Assembly: GCA_965603015.1 (NCBI GenBank)
Contig: CBFDBJ010000072.1
Span: forward strand, 1-18,191
Direction of reading: 5' to 3'
Length of the DNA: 18,191 bases
From: JAUWTJ01 sp965603015
GTDB taxonomy: Bacteria > Pseudomonadota > Alphaproteobacteria > M2410
The notes below the pieces were generated by a model that did not search any database, had not been told where the DNA came from, and saw nothing but the letters and a program-made list of their open reading frames with translations. The translations under genes and the position numbers were made by a program. Shown piece after piece: positions 1 to 8,644 of this stretch (positions are counted from its first letter, which is position 1; every line of letters starts with the position of its first letter).

Positions 1-673
1 CCTGAAGCTCCTTACCCACGAGATAATTGATCAGCGTCGACTTTCCGACCCCGGACGAGCCAACACAGACCAGCGTCTGACCTTTGCCGAGCATCTGCGT
101 CAAGGCATCAATACCCTCGCCGGTTATAGCGCTGACCGGATAAATCGCCATGTCGCCGGCGACGCTCTTGACCTCGGCAATCTGCTCTGCCGGGTCATCA
201 ATCTGATCCAGCTTGTTGAGAACAACCACCGCCTCCACATTCCTCGCCGAAACGAGCCGCAAATAGCGTTCAAGACGGCGCAGGTTGAAGTCATTGTCGA
301 AGGCCATGACAATGAAGACCCAGTCTATGTTCGAAGCGATAACTTGCTTGACGGTCTTCTCGCCCGCACCCTGCCGCGCCAGCTCGCTCTTGCGCGGCAG
401 AATATCCTGGATCAACATTTTGGCATCGTTTTCGATCGGGCCAAAAGTAACCCAGTCGCCGGTAACCGGACGCCCGTTAGCCTTTATGAAACTGCCGGAA
501 ACAATGCCGGCGTGAGGCCCCGTGTCACTGGTCATGAAGAATTGATCGCGTTCCTGGCGCACAATGCGGGCTGGCATCAGGGTCTCGTGACCACCGACAC
601 GCCGAACATCGGCCAGTTTTTCGGCCCATTCCGGGGTCCAGCCCCAGGTCTCGATACCGTCAGGTGCGGACAT
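1..673 (-). CDS. rsgA: Ribosome small-subunit-dependent GTPase A (RsgA/YjeQ family), partial, C-terminus outside window
   Basis: RsgA is a circularly permuted GTPase that binds the late-assembling 30S subunit and checks its maturation. Translating the minus strand from the ATG at 673 gives 224 residues of open frame running off the left edge. An N-terminal OB-fold-like part (TGDWVTF) is followed by a conserved stretch (VIASNIDWVFIVMAF, then NLRRLERYL), the G4 motif NKLD, and only afterwards the P-loop GSSGVGKSTLINYLVG. G4 before G1 is the circular permutation that marks this family. The G3 motif, the rest of the GTPase domain and the C-terminal zinc domain lie beyond position 1. The first residues (MSAPDGIETWGWTPEWAEK) resemble the longer-form RsgA proteins with a 'LGW' start. 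I see no strong Shine-Dalgarno sequence, so the start is likely but not proven. The gene is divergent from the AAA+ ATPase gene at 930. Confidence 0.9.
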   Translation of the reverse strand, partial: MSAPDGIETWGWTPEWAEKLADVRRVGGHETLMPARIVRQERDQFFMTSDTGPHAGIVSGSFIKANGRPVTGDWVTFGPIENDAKMLIQDILPRKSELARQGAGEKTVKQVIASNIDWVFIVMAFDNDFNLRRLERYLRLVSARNVEAVVVLNKLDQIDDPAEQIAEVKSVAGDMAIYPVSAITGEGIDALTQMLGKGQTLVCVGSSGVGKSTLINYLVGKELQ

Positions 674-929
674 GAGCGACGTTTTTTTCTGGGGATTGGT
701 TCTTTGCCATCGCCATGACCGGTAGTCCGGCAGATTCTGAATGTCAAGGTCGCGGCAGATGCCCCCGCATTCCGGGTACTCTGGAGCCTCTACAGACTGC
801 CAGAAGTGTGCGCTTTATCAATCAGTTAGCATATTTTTTCAAAGGGTCTTGCGCCGCTTCGCCCTGCCCCTTAGTTTCAACTGACAAATTTTCACAATTC
901 GAAATGAAAACTCCAGGAAAGAGGGTTCG

Positions 930-1778
930 ATGAAGTTTGAAGGCACAAAACAATATGTCGCGACCGAGGACCTTCGGGTCGCTGTTAACGCGGCAATCAC
1001 GCTGGAGCGCCCGCTCCTGATCAAGGGAGAGCCTGGAACCGGTAAAACCGTTCTGGCGCAGGAAGTTGCGGATGCTCTGGATGTTCCGCTCATTGAGTGG
1101 CATGTCAAATCCACCACCAAGGCGCAGCAGGGCCTCTATGAGTATGACGCGGTATCACGCCTCAGAGACTCACAGCTCGGCGACGAAAAGGTGCAGGACA
1201 TCTCGAATTACATCCGGAAAGGCAAGATGTGGGAGGCTTTCACATCTGAAAAGCGCCCGATCCTCCTGATTGATGAAATCGACAAAGCCGACATTGAGTT
1301 TCCCAATGACCTCCTGCTCGAACTCGACCGCATGGAATTCTTCGTCTATGAGACCGGTGAGCAGATCAAGGCAGCACAGCGCCCGATCGTGATGATCACC
1401 TCGAACAACGAAAAGGAATTGCCTGACGCGTTCCTGCGCCGTTGCTTCTTCCATTACATCAACTTCCCCGATGCAGAGACCATGCAGCAGATCGTCGATG
1501 TCCACTATCCTGGCATCAAACAGAAGCTGGTCGCCGAGGCGCTCAATGTCTTCTTTGAAGTGCGCGATGTTCCGGGTCTCAAGAAGAAGCCATCGACGTC
1601 CGAATTGCTCGACTGGCTGAAGCTGCTCATGTCAGAAGACATCGATGAAAAGGTCTTGCGTGAACGCGATCCAAACAAGCTGATCCCGCCGCTGCATGGC
1701 GCGCTGCTGAAGAACGAACAGGATGTTCACCTCTTCGAACGCCTCGCCTTCCTCGCGCGCAGAGAACGCAACACCTAG
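930..1778 (+). CDS. MoxR-type AAA+ ATPase
   Basis: MoxR AAA+ ATPases act as chaperone-like motors, usually with a VWA-domain partner, to mature or insert cofactors into client enzymes. The 282-residue protein has Walker A GEPGTGKT (33-40), Walker B ILLIDE (111-116), a sensor-1 TSNN (about 157-160) and an arginine-finger region LRRC (169-172). The length fits the family (about 280-300). The ATG is preceded by AGGAAAGAGGG (915-925), a good ribosome binding site. The next gene, 33 bases downstream on the same strand, encodes a CoxE-like VWA protein, so the two should be co-transcribed. The closest named relatives are CoxD-like proteins of carbon monoxide dehydrogenase maturation, but no CO dehydrogenase genes are visible here, so the client is unknown. 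The general class is certain; the specific role is not. Confidence 0.9.
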   Translation: MKFEGTKQYVATEDLRVAVNAAITLERPLLIKGEPGTGKTVLAQEVADALDVPLIEWHVKSTTKAQQGLYEYDAVSRLRDSQLGDEKVQDISNYIRKGKMWEAFTSEKRPILLIDEIDKADIEFPNDLLLELDRMEFFVYETGEQIKAAQRPIVMITSNNEKELPDAFLRRCFFHYINFPDAETMQQIVDVHYPGIKQKLVAEALNVFFEVRDVPGLKKKPSTSELLDWLKLLMSEDIDEKVLRERDPNKLIPPLHGALLKNEQDVHLFERLAFLARRERNT

Positions 1779-1811
1779 GCCCTGCACGACACCTGCTAAC
1801 AGGAGTACAAG

Positions 1812-2987
<1,176 letters not shown>

Positions 2988-3001
2988 CGAACCACACTCC
3001 G

Positions 3002-3108
3002 CCCTCATCCTGAGGAGGATGCGCAGCATCCATCTCGAAGGAGGCATGGCGGAAACAACAGGGCCTCGCCCCTTCGAGACGATTGCTTCGCAATCCCTCA
3101 GGGTGAGG
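3002..3108. repeat. Intergenic palindromic (REP-like) cruciform repeat
   Basis: An outer 13-bp stem pairs 3003-3015 (CCTCATCCTGAGG) with 3096-3108 (CCTCAGGGTGAGG), with one G-U wobble. Inside are two small hairpins with 6-bp stems and 3-base loops: GGATGC-GCA-GCATCC (3017-3031) and GATTGC-TTC-GCAATC (3081-3095). Between them a 9-bp stem pairs TCTCGAAGG (3033-3041) with CCTTCGAGA (3071-3079). Sequences built on CCTCATCCTGAGG and TCTCGAAGG are, from my knowledge, abundant intergenic palindromes in many alphaproteobacterial genomes. I saw no second copy in this window, so membership of a dispersed family is inference. It separates the VWA gene from the MFS gene and may end transcription or stabilise the upstream mRNA. 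Confidence 0.8.
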
Positions 3109-3111
3109 AGG
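3105..3111 (+). promoter_or_regulatory. Shine-Dalgarno of the MFS gene, partly inside the repeat arm
   Basis: GAGGAGG lies 7 bases before the MFS start codon at 3119. Its first four bases (3105-3108) are the end of the outer stem of the palindromic repeat, so folding of the repeat would pair them with 3003-3006. Confidence 0.7.
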
Positions 3112-3118
3112 AAGACTT

Positions 3119-4396
3119 ATGCTCACGCGATTGACGCACTGGATCACCGGCGGAACTGAAACAGAAAGCCGGAACCAGATCACCATGCTTGTGATCATGG
3201 CCATCGCCATGCCGCTGACCTTCTCGATCTGGCGAACCATGCTGGATAATTTCGCCATTGAGAAAGCCAATTTCACCGGTATTGAAATCGGCACGCTGCA
3301 AAGCCTGCGCGAAATCCCGGGCTTCCTGACTTTCCTGTTTGTCTTCATCACAATCTTCATTCGCGAGCAAAAGTTTACGGTTCTGTCGCTTGGGCTTGCC
3401 GGGTTTGGCGTGGCGCTCACCGGCTTCTTTCCGTCGGTCTGGGGGCTCTATGCCACCACCATCCTGATGTCCGTCGGGTTTCACTACTATGAGACCGGAA
3501 CCCAGTCGCTGCAGCTGCAATGGATCCCGAAGGACCGCGCACCGCAAACCATCGGCAAAATTATTGCCGCCGGCTCATTCGCGAGCCTTGCGGCCTACGG
3601 AATTATCCTGCTGACCAACACGGTGTTCGGGCTCGACTACAAATATATCTATTTGATCGGCGGCTCGCTCACCATCGCCATCGCCGTCTACGCCGCCCTC
3701 TACTTTCCGATCTATGAACAAAAGGTCGAGCAGAAGAAGGAGCTGATCCTCCGCAAACGCTACTGGCTCTACTATGCCCTCACCTTCATGAGCGGCGCGC
3801 GGCGTCAGATCTTTGTAGTCTTTGCCGGTTTCATGATGGTCGAGCGCTTCAGCTTCCCGATCCTGGCGATGACCTGCCTTTATCTGTGCAACCATCTCCT
3901 CAATATGTTTCTTGCCCCCTACATTGGCCGGATGATCCACAAATACGGCGAGCGCAAATCGCTAACCTTTGAGTATATCGGCCTGATCATAATTTTCTCG
4001 GCCTATGGCATCGTCGCCAGTCAGCCAGTCGGAACCGAAACCCTCCTCGGCCTCCCGATCATCGGCTTCGCGGCAGCAAGCCTCTTCTTCCTCGATCACG
4101 CCCTCTTCGCCATGGCACTGGCGATCAAAACCTATTTCCAGAAGATCGCCGACCCGGCCGACATTGCGCCAACCGCCGGCGTCGCCTTCTCGATCAACCA
4201 CATTGCCGCCGTGTGCCTGCCGGTGCTACTCGGCATCGTCTGGATCCAGAATAACGCCGCCGTCTTCTGGATTGGCGCGGCAATGGCCCTCATCTCCCTC
4301 AGCCTCTCGCGGCTTGTTCCTTCGGACCCGCGTGAAGGCCACGAACTGGTCTGGGGATCAGCAGTGAAGGGCGTTGCCGTCAAAGCGGCGGACTAG
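3119..4396 (+). CDS. Major facilitator superfamily (MFS) transporter
   Basis: This is a 425-residue inner-membrane protein with about 12 hydrophobic segments, of the length usual for MFS carriers. Segments are visible at about residues 21-38, 65-82, 88-105 and 110-125 in the N-half, then a charged central loop (YEQKVEQKKELILRKRYW, about 200-218) and a second set of segments up to about residue 395. A short charged conserved loop reads GRMIHKYGERKS, similar in position to the loop between TM8 and TM9. The cytoplasmic tail ends LVPSDPREGHELVWGSAVKG. The substrate cannot be told from the sequence. The start is set by GAGGAGG 7 bases upstream. The NTF2-like gene follows after 55 bases on the same strand. 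A diverged second copy of the last 30 codons is found at 7073-7170. Confidence 0.87.
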   Translation: MLTRLTHWITGGTETESRNQITMLVIMAIAMPLTFSIWRTMLDNFAIEKANFTGIEIGTLQSLREIPGFLTFLFVFITIFIREQKFTVLSLGLAGFGVALTGFFPSVWGLYATTILMSVGFHYYETGTQSLQLQWIPKDRAPQTIGKIIAAGSFASLAAYGIILLTNTVFGLDYKYIYLIGGSLTIAIAVYAALYFPIYEQKVEQKKELILRKRYWLYYALTFMSGARRQIFVVFAGFMMVERFSFPILAMTCLYLCNHLLNMFLAPYIGRMIHKYGERKSLTFEYIGLIIIFSAYGIVASQPVGTETLLGLPIIGFAAASLFFLDHALFAMALAIKTYFQKIADPADIAPTAGVAFSINHIAAVCLPVLLGIVWIQNNAAVFWIGAAMALISLSLSRLVPSDPREGHELVWGSAVKGVAVKAAD

Positions 4397-4451
4397 GTTT
4401 GCCTGACATACAATTTGAGTCTGACAAAAGAAGCGATAAAGGGAAAACCCG

Positions 4452-4880
4452 ATGAGTGAACAAAACCTGAAAAACTGGCACCTCCACCTCAAGGGTGAAT
4501 TCCCCGGCGGTCTGGATGCGCTCCTCGATGACGACTGCGTTTTCTACTCCCCTATTGTCTTTACTCCGCAAAAAGGCAAAGCCTTGACCAAGATGTATCT
4601 GGGCGCGGCAGGAAATACTTTTAGCGAAGGCAACAAGGACAAGGCTCCGGGCTCAAAGGACTCAGAGTTCGGATATATCAAGGAAGTCATTAGCGATAAC
4701 AACATCGTGCTCGAGTTTGAATCGAAAATTGACGGCAAATATATCAACGGCGTCGACATCATGACCTTCAACGACCAGGGCAAGATCACCGAATTCAAAG
4801 TGATGATCCGCCCTCTTCAGGCGGTCAACATCATGCATGAGAAGATGATGGCAATGCTGGAGACTATGAAGGGCCAGTGA
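4452..4880 (+). CDS. NTF2-like (SnoaL-type) small protein
   Basis: The 142-residue protein has no membrane segment or signal peptide. The N-terminal helix (NLKNWHLHLKGEFPGGLDALL) is followed by DDDCVFYSPIVFTPQKGK, then a helix and curved strands: EVISDNNIVLEFESKIDGKYINGVDIMTFNDQGKI in two steps, ending TEFKVMIRPLQAVN. This order of helix, 'D-x-V-F-x-S-P', a gap helix and three long strands is the cone-shaped fold of NTF2/SnoaL-like proteins, which bind small hydrophobic ligands or act as small enzymes. The function here is unknown. The start is supported by GGGA (4441-4444) 7 bases before the ATG. The next gene begins only 7 bases after its stop, so the two are probably one transcript, possibly with the MFS gene. 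Confidence 0.75.
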   Translation: MSEQNLKNWHLHLKGEFPGGLDALLDDDCVFYSPIVFTPQKGKALTKMYLGAAGNTFSEGNKDKAPGSKDSEFGYIKEVISDNNIVLEFESKIDGKYINGVDIMTFNDQGKITEFKVMIRPLQAVNIMHEKMMAMLETMKGQ

Positions 4881-4887
4881 AATTCGC

Positions 4888-5442
4888 ATGATATTTGAAT
4901 TGAGCGCGACAGAAAAAACACTTCTATTGAGCCTGAAGACGGGTTTCTCGCGGATTCTGATTTACAGGTCTGGACTATATCCCTCGATCGTATCATTCGT
5001 ACTAGAGAGCAACAAGACGGTTACAATTGGGGCTAAAGGAATCGATCTCGCTCCTCGATTTGAAATCTTTCCGATTACTGTAGCTGAAAAATCAACAAGC
5101 ACTGAGCCCATGCAAGTTATTGAGCACCAAATTGAAGATCCGCATTACGAAATTTCCATTTTGCAAAAATCTGAGTGGGAAGTTCCTTCAAGTCCGACAG
5201 AAAAACTTCAGATGCTTGGAGAACCCAGGGGCTCAACAACGCAGTATGAAGGGAAGTTATCCGATATTCCGGATACTGCTATCAATCAAGCAACACTTCA
5301 TGCAGGCGTAGAAATTAGGAGTGACGACGGATGGTCCTTTTTGGTTGCAACATCCATGTTTCCATACGCACTGTATGTATCTAATTGTGACTTTTCGGAG
5401 TCCGCAGATACAAGTATTTATGATCGTATAGAACTGCGCTAG
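4888..5442 (+). CDS. Hypothetical protein, AT-rich orphan
   Basis: I do not recognise this 184-residue protein. It has no clear membrane segment or signal peptide. It alternates short hydrophobic strands (FSRILIYRSGLYPSIVSFVL, then VTIGAKGIDLAPRFEIFPI) with polar loops, and has an aromatic C-terminal patch (DDGWSFLVATSMFPYALYV, about 149-168), suggesting a mostly beta fold. Four 60-base lines counted inside it are 40-45% G+C, against 58-63% in lines of the VWA and MFS genes, so it may be a transferred gene. It starts 7 bases after the NTF2-like stop with only a weak ribosome site, which suggests translational coupling. A real gene is likely from its length and placement, but it lacks family support. 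Confidence 0.6.
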   Translation: MIFELSATEKTLLLSLKTGFSRILIYRSGLYPSIVSFVLESNKTVTIGAKGIDLAPRFEIFPITVAEKSTSTEPMQVIEHQIEDPHYEISILQKSEWEVPSSPTEKLQMLGEPRGSTTQYEGKLSDIPDTAINQATLHAGVEIRSDDGWSFLVATSMFPYALYVSNCDFSESADTSIYDRIELR

Positions 5443-5673
5443 CACGGTGACATTTGTAAGAACCTTATTGACTTGGTCGACGTGCAGGTTTGACCAGCCC
5501 GGACTTTGATCGTGAAACGGCGTTTCTTCTACCAAGTGCCAGTCCCAGGAAGCTCTTGTGACGCCTTCCTCTTGCTGCAAATACCGTCCCGCTATCAAGG
5601 CATACCGAGCCAGTTGCCCTTTCCATCCAGCCACAAGCACGAGCACGTGCTCACATCTTTCCTCCTCCCCCCG
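5443..5673. other. Intergenic gap between convergent genes
   Basis: No gene is recognised here. It holds a perfect 12-base palindrome GAGCACGTGCTC (5641-5652), 22 bases beyond the acyltransferase stop. It has no T-run, so it is a poor terminator. An open frame on the minus strand crosses the gap but looks like chance. Confidence 0.4.
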
Positions 5674-6975
5674 TCACTTCCCGCGCACAAACAACCCGCA
5701 CGCCCAGGCGCCGACGATGATCATGACGAAGGAACCGACGCCAAGTCCTTCCACCGGTGCACCGCCGAAGCCAAACAGGGCGATGAGGGAAACGCCGAGG
5801 CAGGTGAACAGCGCGCCGATAACGAGCCGCGGGGCAGCGGGCGTTTTTGCGCCTTTGGGAAGCGTGCGCCGCTCAAGCGTGGCGAGCGGGATTGCCAGGG
5901 GAAGAAGCACCGCATAAAGACATATGAGCCATAGGGGGCGCAGGGACCACCAAGCACCGCTACCCGGCTCAACATCAAGACCCAGGCCACCGGCCAGCAG
6001 CGAGAGACCGACAAACAGGATCATGATGGTCATGTGCCACAGATAAACCGTCATGATCATCGAATTGATCAGGACGGTTGCAGCCCAGACGCCGGTCTTT
6101 TCCAGAACGCGGCGCATGGGTTTTTCGGCGAGGAGCAGCAGGCTGAACTGGGTAATGCCAAGCAGCAGCAGGGTGATTTTCGGCGGCAAGGTATTGCTGA
6201 CCGCTTCGTCCGGCGAACCAACCATGGCAACCGGATAAGGCCCGACAAGGATCAGGACCGCCATCGCGCCGCCGCCCAGGATTGCATAGAGCCCCAGCCG
6301 CGAAGGCGCGCCAAGCCGACCATCTCGCCACGCATAGCCCAGATGATGAACCGCGAGCCAGACCCAGAAGTAGTTGCTCCAGCCGGTCCATTTTATGTCG
6401 CCGACAAAGAAGAGCACATCGACCAGCGTCCCTGCCCCGGCAAAGGCCCAGAACGAGGCAAAGCCCCATCGCTCCCACAGGCGGTAGGTGGCTGGCGCGA
6501 GCACGACGACCATAATGTAGATGGCCAGGAACCAGGTCGGGATCAGCGCCGCCCTGGAGGCGATGGCGATGATCTCCGGGTCAACGCCGCCGAGATTGAG
6601 CGCCAATGCGATAAGGCCCCATAGCGCAACAACTACGAGCAAGGGGGTGATCAGGCGATTGAGGCGCGTTACCAGCCAGTCGGCGTAGCCCTGGTGTTTT
6701 CGTTTGGCGCTTTCCAGCGACACCGCGTTGGAATAGCCGCCGACAATGAAGAAGATCGGCATCACCTGGAAGAGCCAGGTCAGCCATTGAACGCCCGGCT
6801 CCAGGGCAATGAGATCTTCAAAGGCGACCGAACCATCAGATATATGAGGCGCCGCAATCAGCCAGTGCCCGGTAATCACCACAAGGATCGACACCGCCCG
6901 CAGGAAATCCACATATCGATTACGCTCAGCAGGCGTCTGCCGCGCCATATCTTTCGCCTGTGACCAAATACTCAT
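5674..6975 (-). CDS. Acyltransferase family 3 membrane protein (OafA/YrhL-like)
   Basis: This 433-residue polytopic inner-membrane protein belongs to the acyltransferase-3 family, which moves acyl groups (often acetyl) onto surface sugars, lipids or other small molecules. The N-terminal signature RNRYVDFLRAVSILVVITGHW (19-38, in two pieces) carries the conserved arginine (26) and the histidine of TGHW (37), thought to be catalytic in the family. Next come the conserved MPIFFIVGGYSN and about ten further hydrophobic segments to the C-terminus. I chose the ATG at 6975 because GAAAGG (6983-6988) lies 7 bases before it; an upstream in-frame TTG at 6990 would add five residues and has no such site. 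The acceptor is unknown and no polysaccharide genes lie nearby. The gene is flanked upstream by the MFS relic in opposite orientation. Confidence 0.87.
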   Translation of the reverse strand: MSIWSQAKDMARQTPAERNRYVDFLRAVSILVVITGHWLIAAPHISDGSVAFEDLIALEPGVQWLTWLFQVMPIFFIVGGYSNAVSLESAKRKHQGYADWLVTRLNRLITPLLVVVALWGLIALALNLGGVDPEIIAIASRAALIPTWFLAIYIMVVVLAPATYRLWERWGFASFWAFAGAGTLVDVLFFVGDIKWTGWSNYFWVWLAVHHLGYAWRDGRLGAPSRLGLYAILGGGAMAVLILVGPYPVAMVGSPDEAVSNTLPPKITLLLLGITQFSLLLLAEKPMRRVLEKTGVWAATVLINSMIMTVYLWHMTIMILFVGLSLLAGGLGLDVEPGSGAWWSLRPLWLICLYAVLLPLAIPLATLERRTLPKGAKTPAAPRLVIGALFTCLGVSLIALFGFGGAPVEGLGVGSFVMIIVGAWACGLFVRGK

Positions 6976-7072
6976 GCAGCCGCCTTTCAAGGTTGGAACC
7001 AGCAGATCGCGATTCCTTTTTTTGAATGCTAGGGATTTGGCTGCAGGTAGACAACACTCCTGTCAAGCCAGG

Positions 7073-7170
7073 CCCCTCGCGCCTCGTCCCCTCGGACCCA
7101 CGCCAGGATCATGAACCGGTCCGGGGCCCGGCGGTGAAAGGCGCAGCGGTCAAAGCGGCGAACTTGATTT
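7073..7170 (+). pseudogene. Relic of a second MFS gene (last ~30 codons only)
   Basis: This stretch aligns without gaps to the 3' end of the MFS gene (4303-4400). About 73 of 98 bases match, and 22 of 30 residues are identical (SRLVPSDPR, HE, AVKG, AVKAA). Many differences are third-position silent changes, so the copy diverged as a working paralog before it was cut down. The stop codon TAG has become TTG. Upstream of 7073 the similarity ends abruptly and no membrane segments are encoded. An open frame runs on past this point (start near 7026, to 7424), but it overlaps the dehydrogenase gene on the other strand and is not a credible gene. Confidence 0.75.
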
Positions 7171-7241
7171 GTGGAAATGGTGGCGAGCCTGAGCACTTCC
7201 CGTGCAATGATAGCAGACCGCGAAAAGGGCGAATGTCTGCC

Positions 7242-8393
7242 TTACGCCCGGTTAAGTCCGGTGTGCGGATAGGCGGCTTCTCGTTCCTGAAACGCCAGGA
7301 TTTCCGGCTTTTGAATGACGCCGCCATCAATATTAATCGCCTGTCGGATAGTCTCGCTTTCCTGCCACTGTCCACGACCGGCCACGACGGTTGGAATATG
7401 AACAACAAGCGCAGCGGAAATTGACCGAGACGCGCTCTCCCAAAGATAACTCGGCGTATGGTCCACGCCGTAGTAGTCAGCCGCCCCCACCTTGAACATG
7501 GGGTCGTCAAATGTAGTTGGTCTGGCAAAGGAGAACCCCATACCCTCATCGCAGCTGACATCGATAATCAATGCGCCGGGCTTCAGGCAGGACACTTCGT
7601 CTTCCGCGACAAACAGAAGGGGTTGTGTCGTATCCTGATAGGTTCCGTTTACAATCAGTTCTGAGTCAGCCATGAGTTTGGAAAGAGGACTCTCGGTTCC
7701 ATCGTGCTCGACGACGATCATGCGCGGCTCTTTCCCCTCACCGCTTCGAAGGCGGACATAGTGGCAATCGAGCACCTCTTCACGAACCTCATGATCGGGA
7801 CGCTGAATGCAGATCGTGATGTCGCGGAATCCATGTGCCTTGAGCGCATAGATTGCCCCGCGACTGACCGCACCAAACCCGAAGATAACTGTCTTGCGTT
7901 GATTTCCGTAATGGCCATCTATTCCGCGCAGACGCAAAGCATCCAGCACAGCGCAATAGCCGGCGAGTTCGTTATTTTTGTAGAATGTATGGCGTCCAAT
8001 CTGGCCGCCGGGGCCCCATACAAACATATCCTCAAAAGCAATGAGTGTAAGCTTGCGATCAATGGCTGTTTGCGTGATTTCCCGCTGTTGCGCGCAATGC
8101 GGATACCCCCAGAGAATGCCGCCTTCACGCATCTCCTGAAGGTCGGACTGCATCGGCTTTGCAATGATCACTGAACCGACGTCAGCCAGGATCTCATGGC
8201 GCGTCGCTGTGCCGCCGCTCTGCGCGGCAATATCAGAGTCCGACCAGTTAAAGGGTGCGCCATAGCCTTCTTCAAAAATCAACTGTTGGCGAACACTTTC
8301 CGGCAAACGAGCGAGATGCTCTGGATGAACAGGGACACGTTTTTCGTTCTTTTTCCTCGAGGTCCCAATGACCCCGAGTTTCAACTGATTCAT
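7242..8393 (-). CDS. N5-(carboxyethyl)ornithine synthase-like dehydrogenase (alanine dehydrogenase/PNT family)
   Basis: This 383-residue cytoplasmic NAD(P)-dependent enzyme belongs to the alanine dehydrogenase / transhydrogenase alpha family. N-terminal domain: KKNEKRVPVHPEHL (14-27), EEGYG (41-45), the lysine of IAKPMQ (79) and the histidine of GYPH (99), which sit where AlaDH has its substrate-binding lysine and catalytic histidine. The Rossmann region has VIFGFGAVSRGA (169-180). The stretches IDVSCDEGMGFSFA (277-290) and YGVDHTPSYLWESAS (308-322) resemble, as I recall, the opine enzyme that reductively condenses pyruvate with ornithine (CEO synthase) rather than true AlaDH. The start is backed by AAGGG (8401-8405) 7 bases upstream. 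A small basic protein gene ends 50 bases upstream on the same strand. The family is sure; the exact substrate is less so. Confidence 0.78.
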   Translation of the reverse strand: MNQLKLGVIGTSRKKNEKRVPVHPEHLARLPESVRQQLIFEEGYGAPFNWSDSDIAAQSGGTATRHEILADVGSVIIAKPMQSDLQEMREGGILWGYPHCAQQREITQTAIDRKLTLIAFEDMFVWGPGGQIGRHTFYKNNELAGYCAVLDALRLRGIDGHYGNQRKTVIFGFGAVSRGAIYALKAHGFRDITICIQRPDHEVREEVLDCHYVRLRSGEGKEPRMIVVEHDGTESPLSKLMADSELIVNGTYQDTTQPLLFVAEDEVSCLKPGALIIDVSCDEGMGFSFARPTTFDDPMFKVGAADYYGVDHTPSYLWESASRSISAALVVHIPTVVAGRGQWQESETIRQAINIDGGVIQKPEILAFQEREAAYPHTGLNRA

Positions 8394-8443
8394 TTCCTAT
8401 CCCTTGTTTCAGGTTCCTGGCCGCTTGCTGATACCCAGCCACG

Positions 8444-8644
8444 TCAACCTGGTTTCTTTTTGCTCTTACTGGCCTTCGCGGCCTTCTCCTCAATCATGTT
8501 TCTTTTGTCGGCTGCCTCTTTGATAAAACGCAAGGTCCGAAGCTTGGCGATGTGCTCCATCCTCTCCCTTTGCTCCAAATCTCTTTCTTTTCTGGCCAGT
8601 TTGGCGGCCTTCAAAGTGGCTGCAGATTTTTCCTCTGCACTCAT
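8444..8644 (-). CDS. Small basic helical hypothetical protein (66 aa)
   Basis: From the ATG at 8644 the frame gives 66 residues, nearly all Ala, Lys, Arg, Glu and Leu (LKAAKLARKERDLEQRER, then HIAKLRTLRF), ending in a lysine-rich tail (SKSKKKPG). It should form one long charged helix or coiled coil. The frame is open further upstream to 8866, but that part (many Cys, Pro and aromatic residues) reads like non-coding sequence, so I prefer the short form. The ribosome binding site is weak. It sits just upstream of the dehydrogenase gene on the same strand and could share its transcript. I do not recognise a family; it could be a small nucleic-acid-binding protein by composition only. Confidence 0.5.
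   Translation of the reverse strand: MSAEEKSAATLKAAKLARKERDLEQRERMEHIAKLRTLRFIKEAADKRNMIEEKAAKASKSKKKPG

Noticed and set aside
344..933. Plus-strand frames at 344-718 and 715-933
   Set aside because: The first is the antisense shadow of rsgA. The second lies in the promoter gap of the MoxR gene with no ribosome site or recognisable content.
5257..5646. 129-codon minus-strand frame crossing the gap before the acyltransferase
   Set aside because: It overlaps the AT-rich gene antisense over half its length, lacks a ribosome site and has no motif I know. It is probably chance.
7026..7424. 132-codon plus-strand frame
   Set aside because: Only its residues 17-46 resemble a protein, namely the MFS tail. 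The rest overlaps the dehydrogenase gene on the other strand, so it is a relic plus shadow, not a gene.
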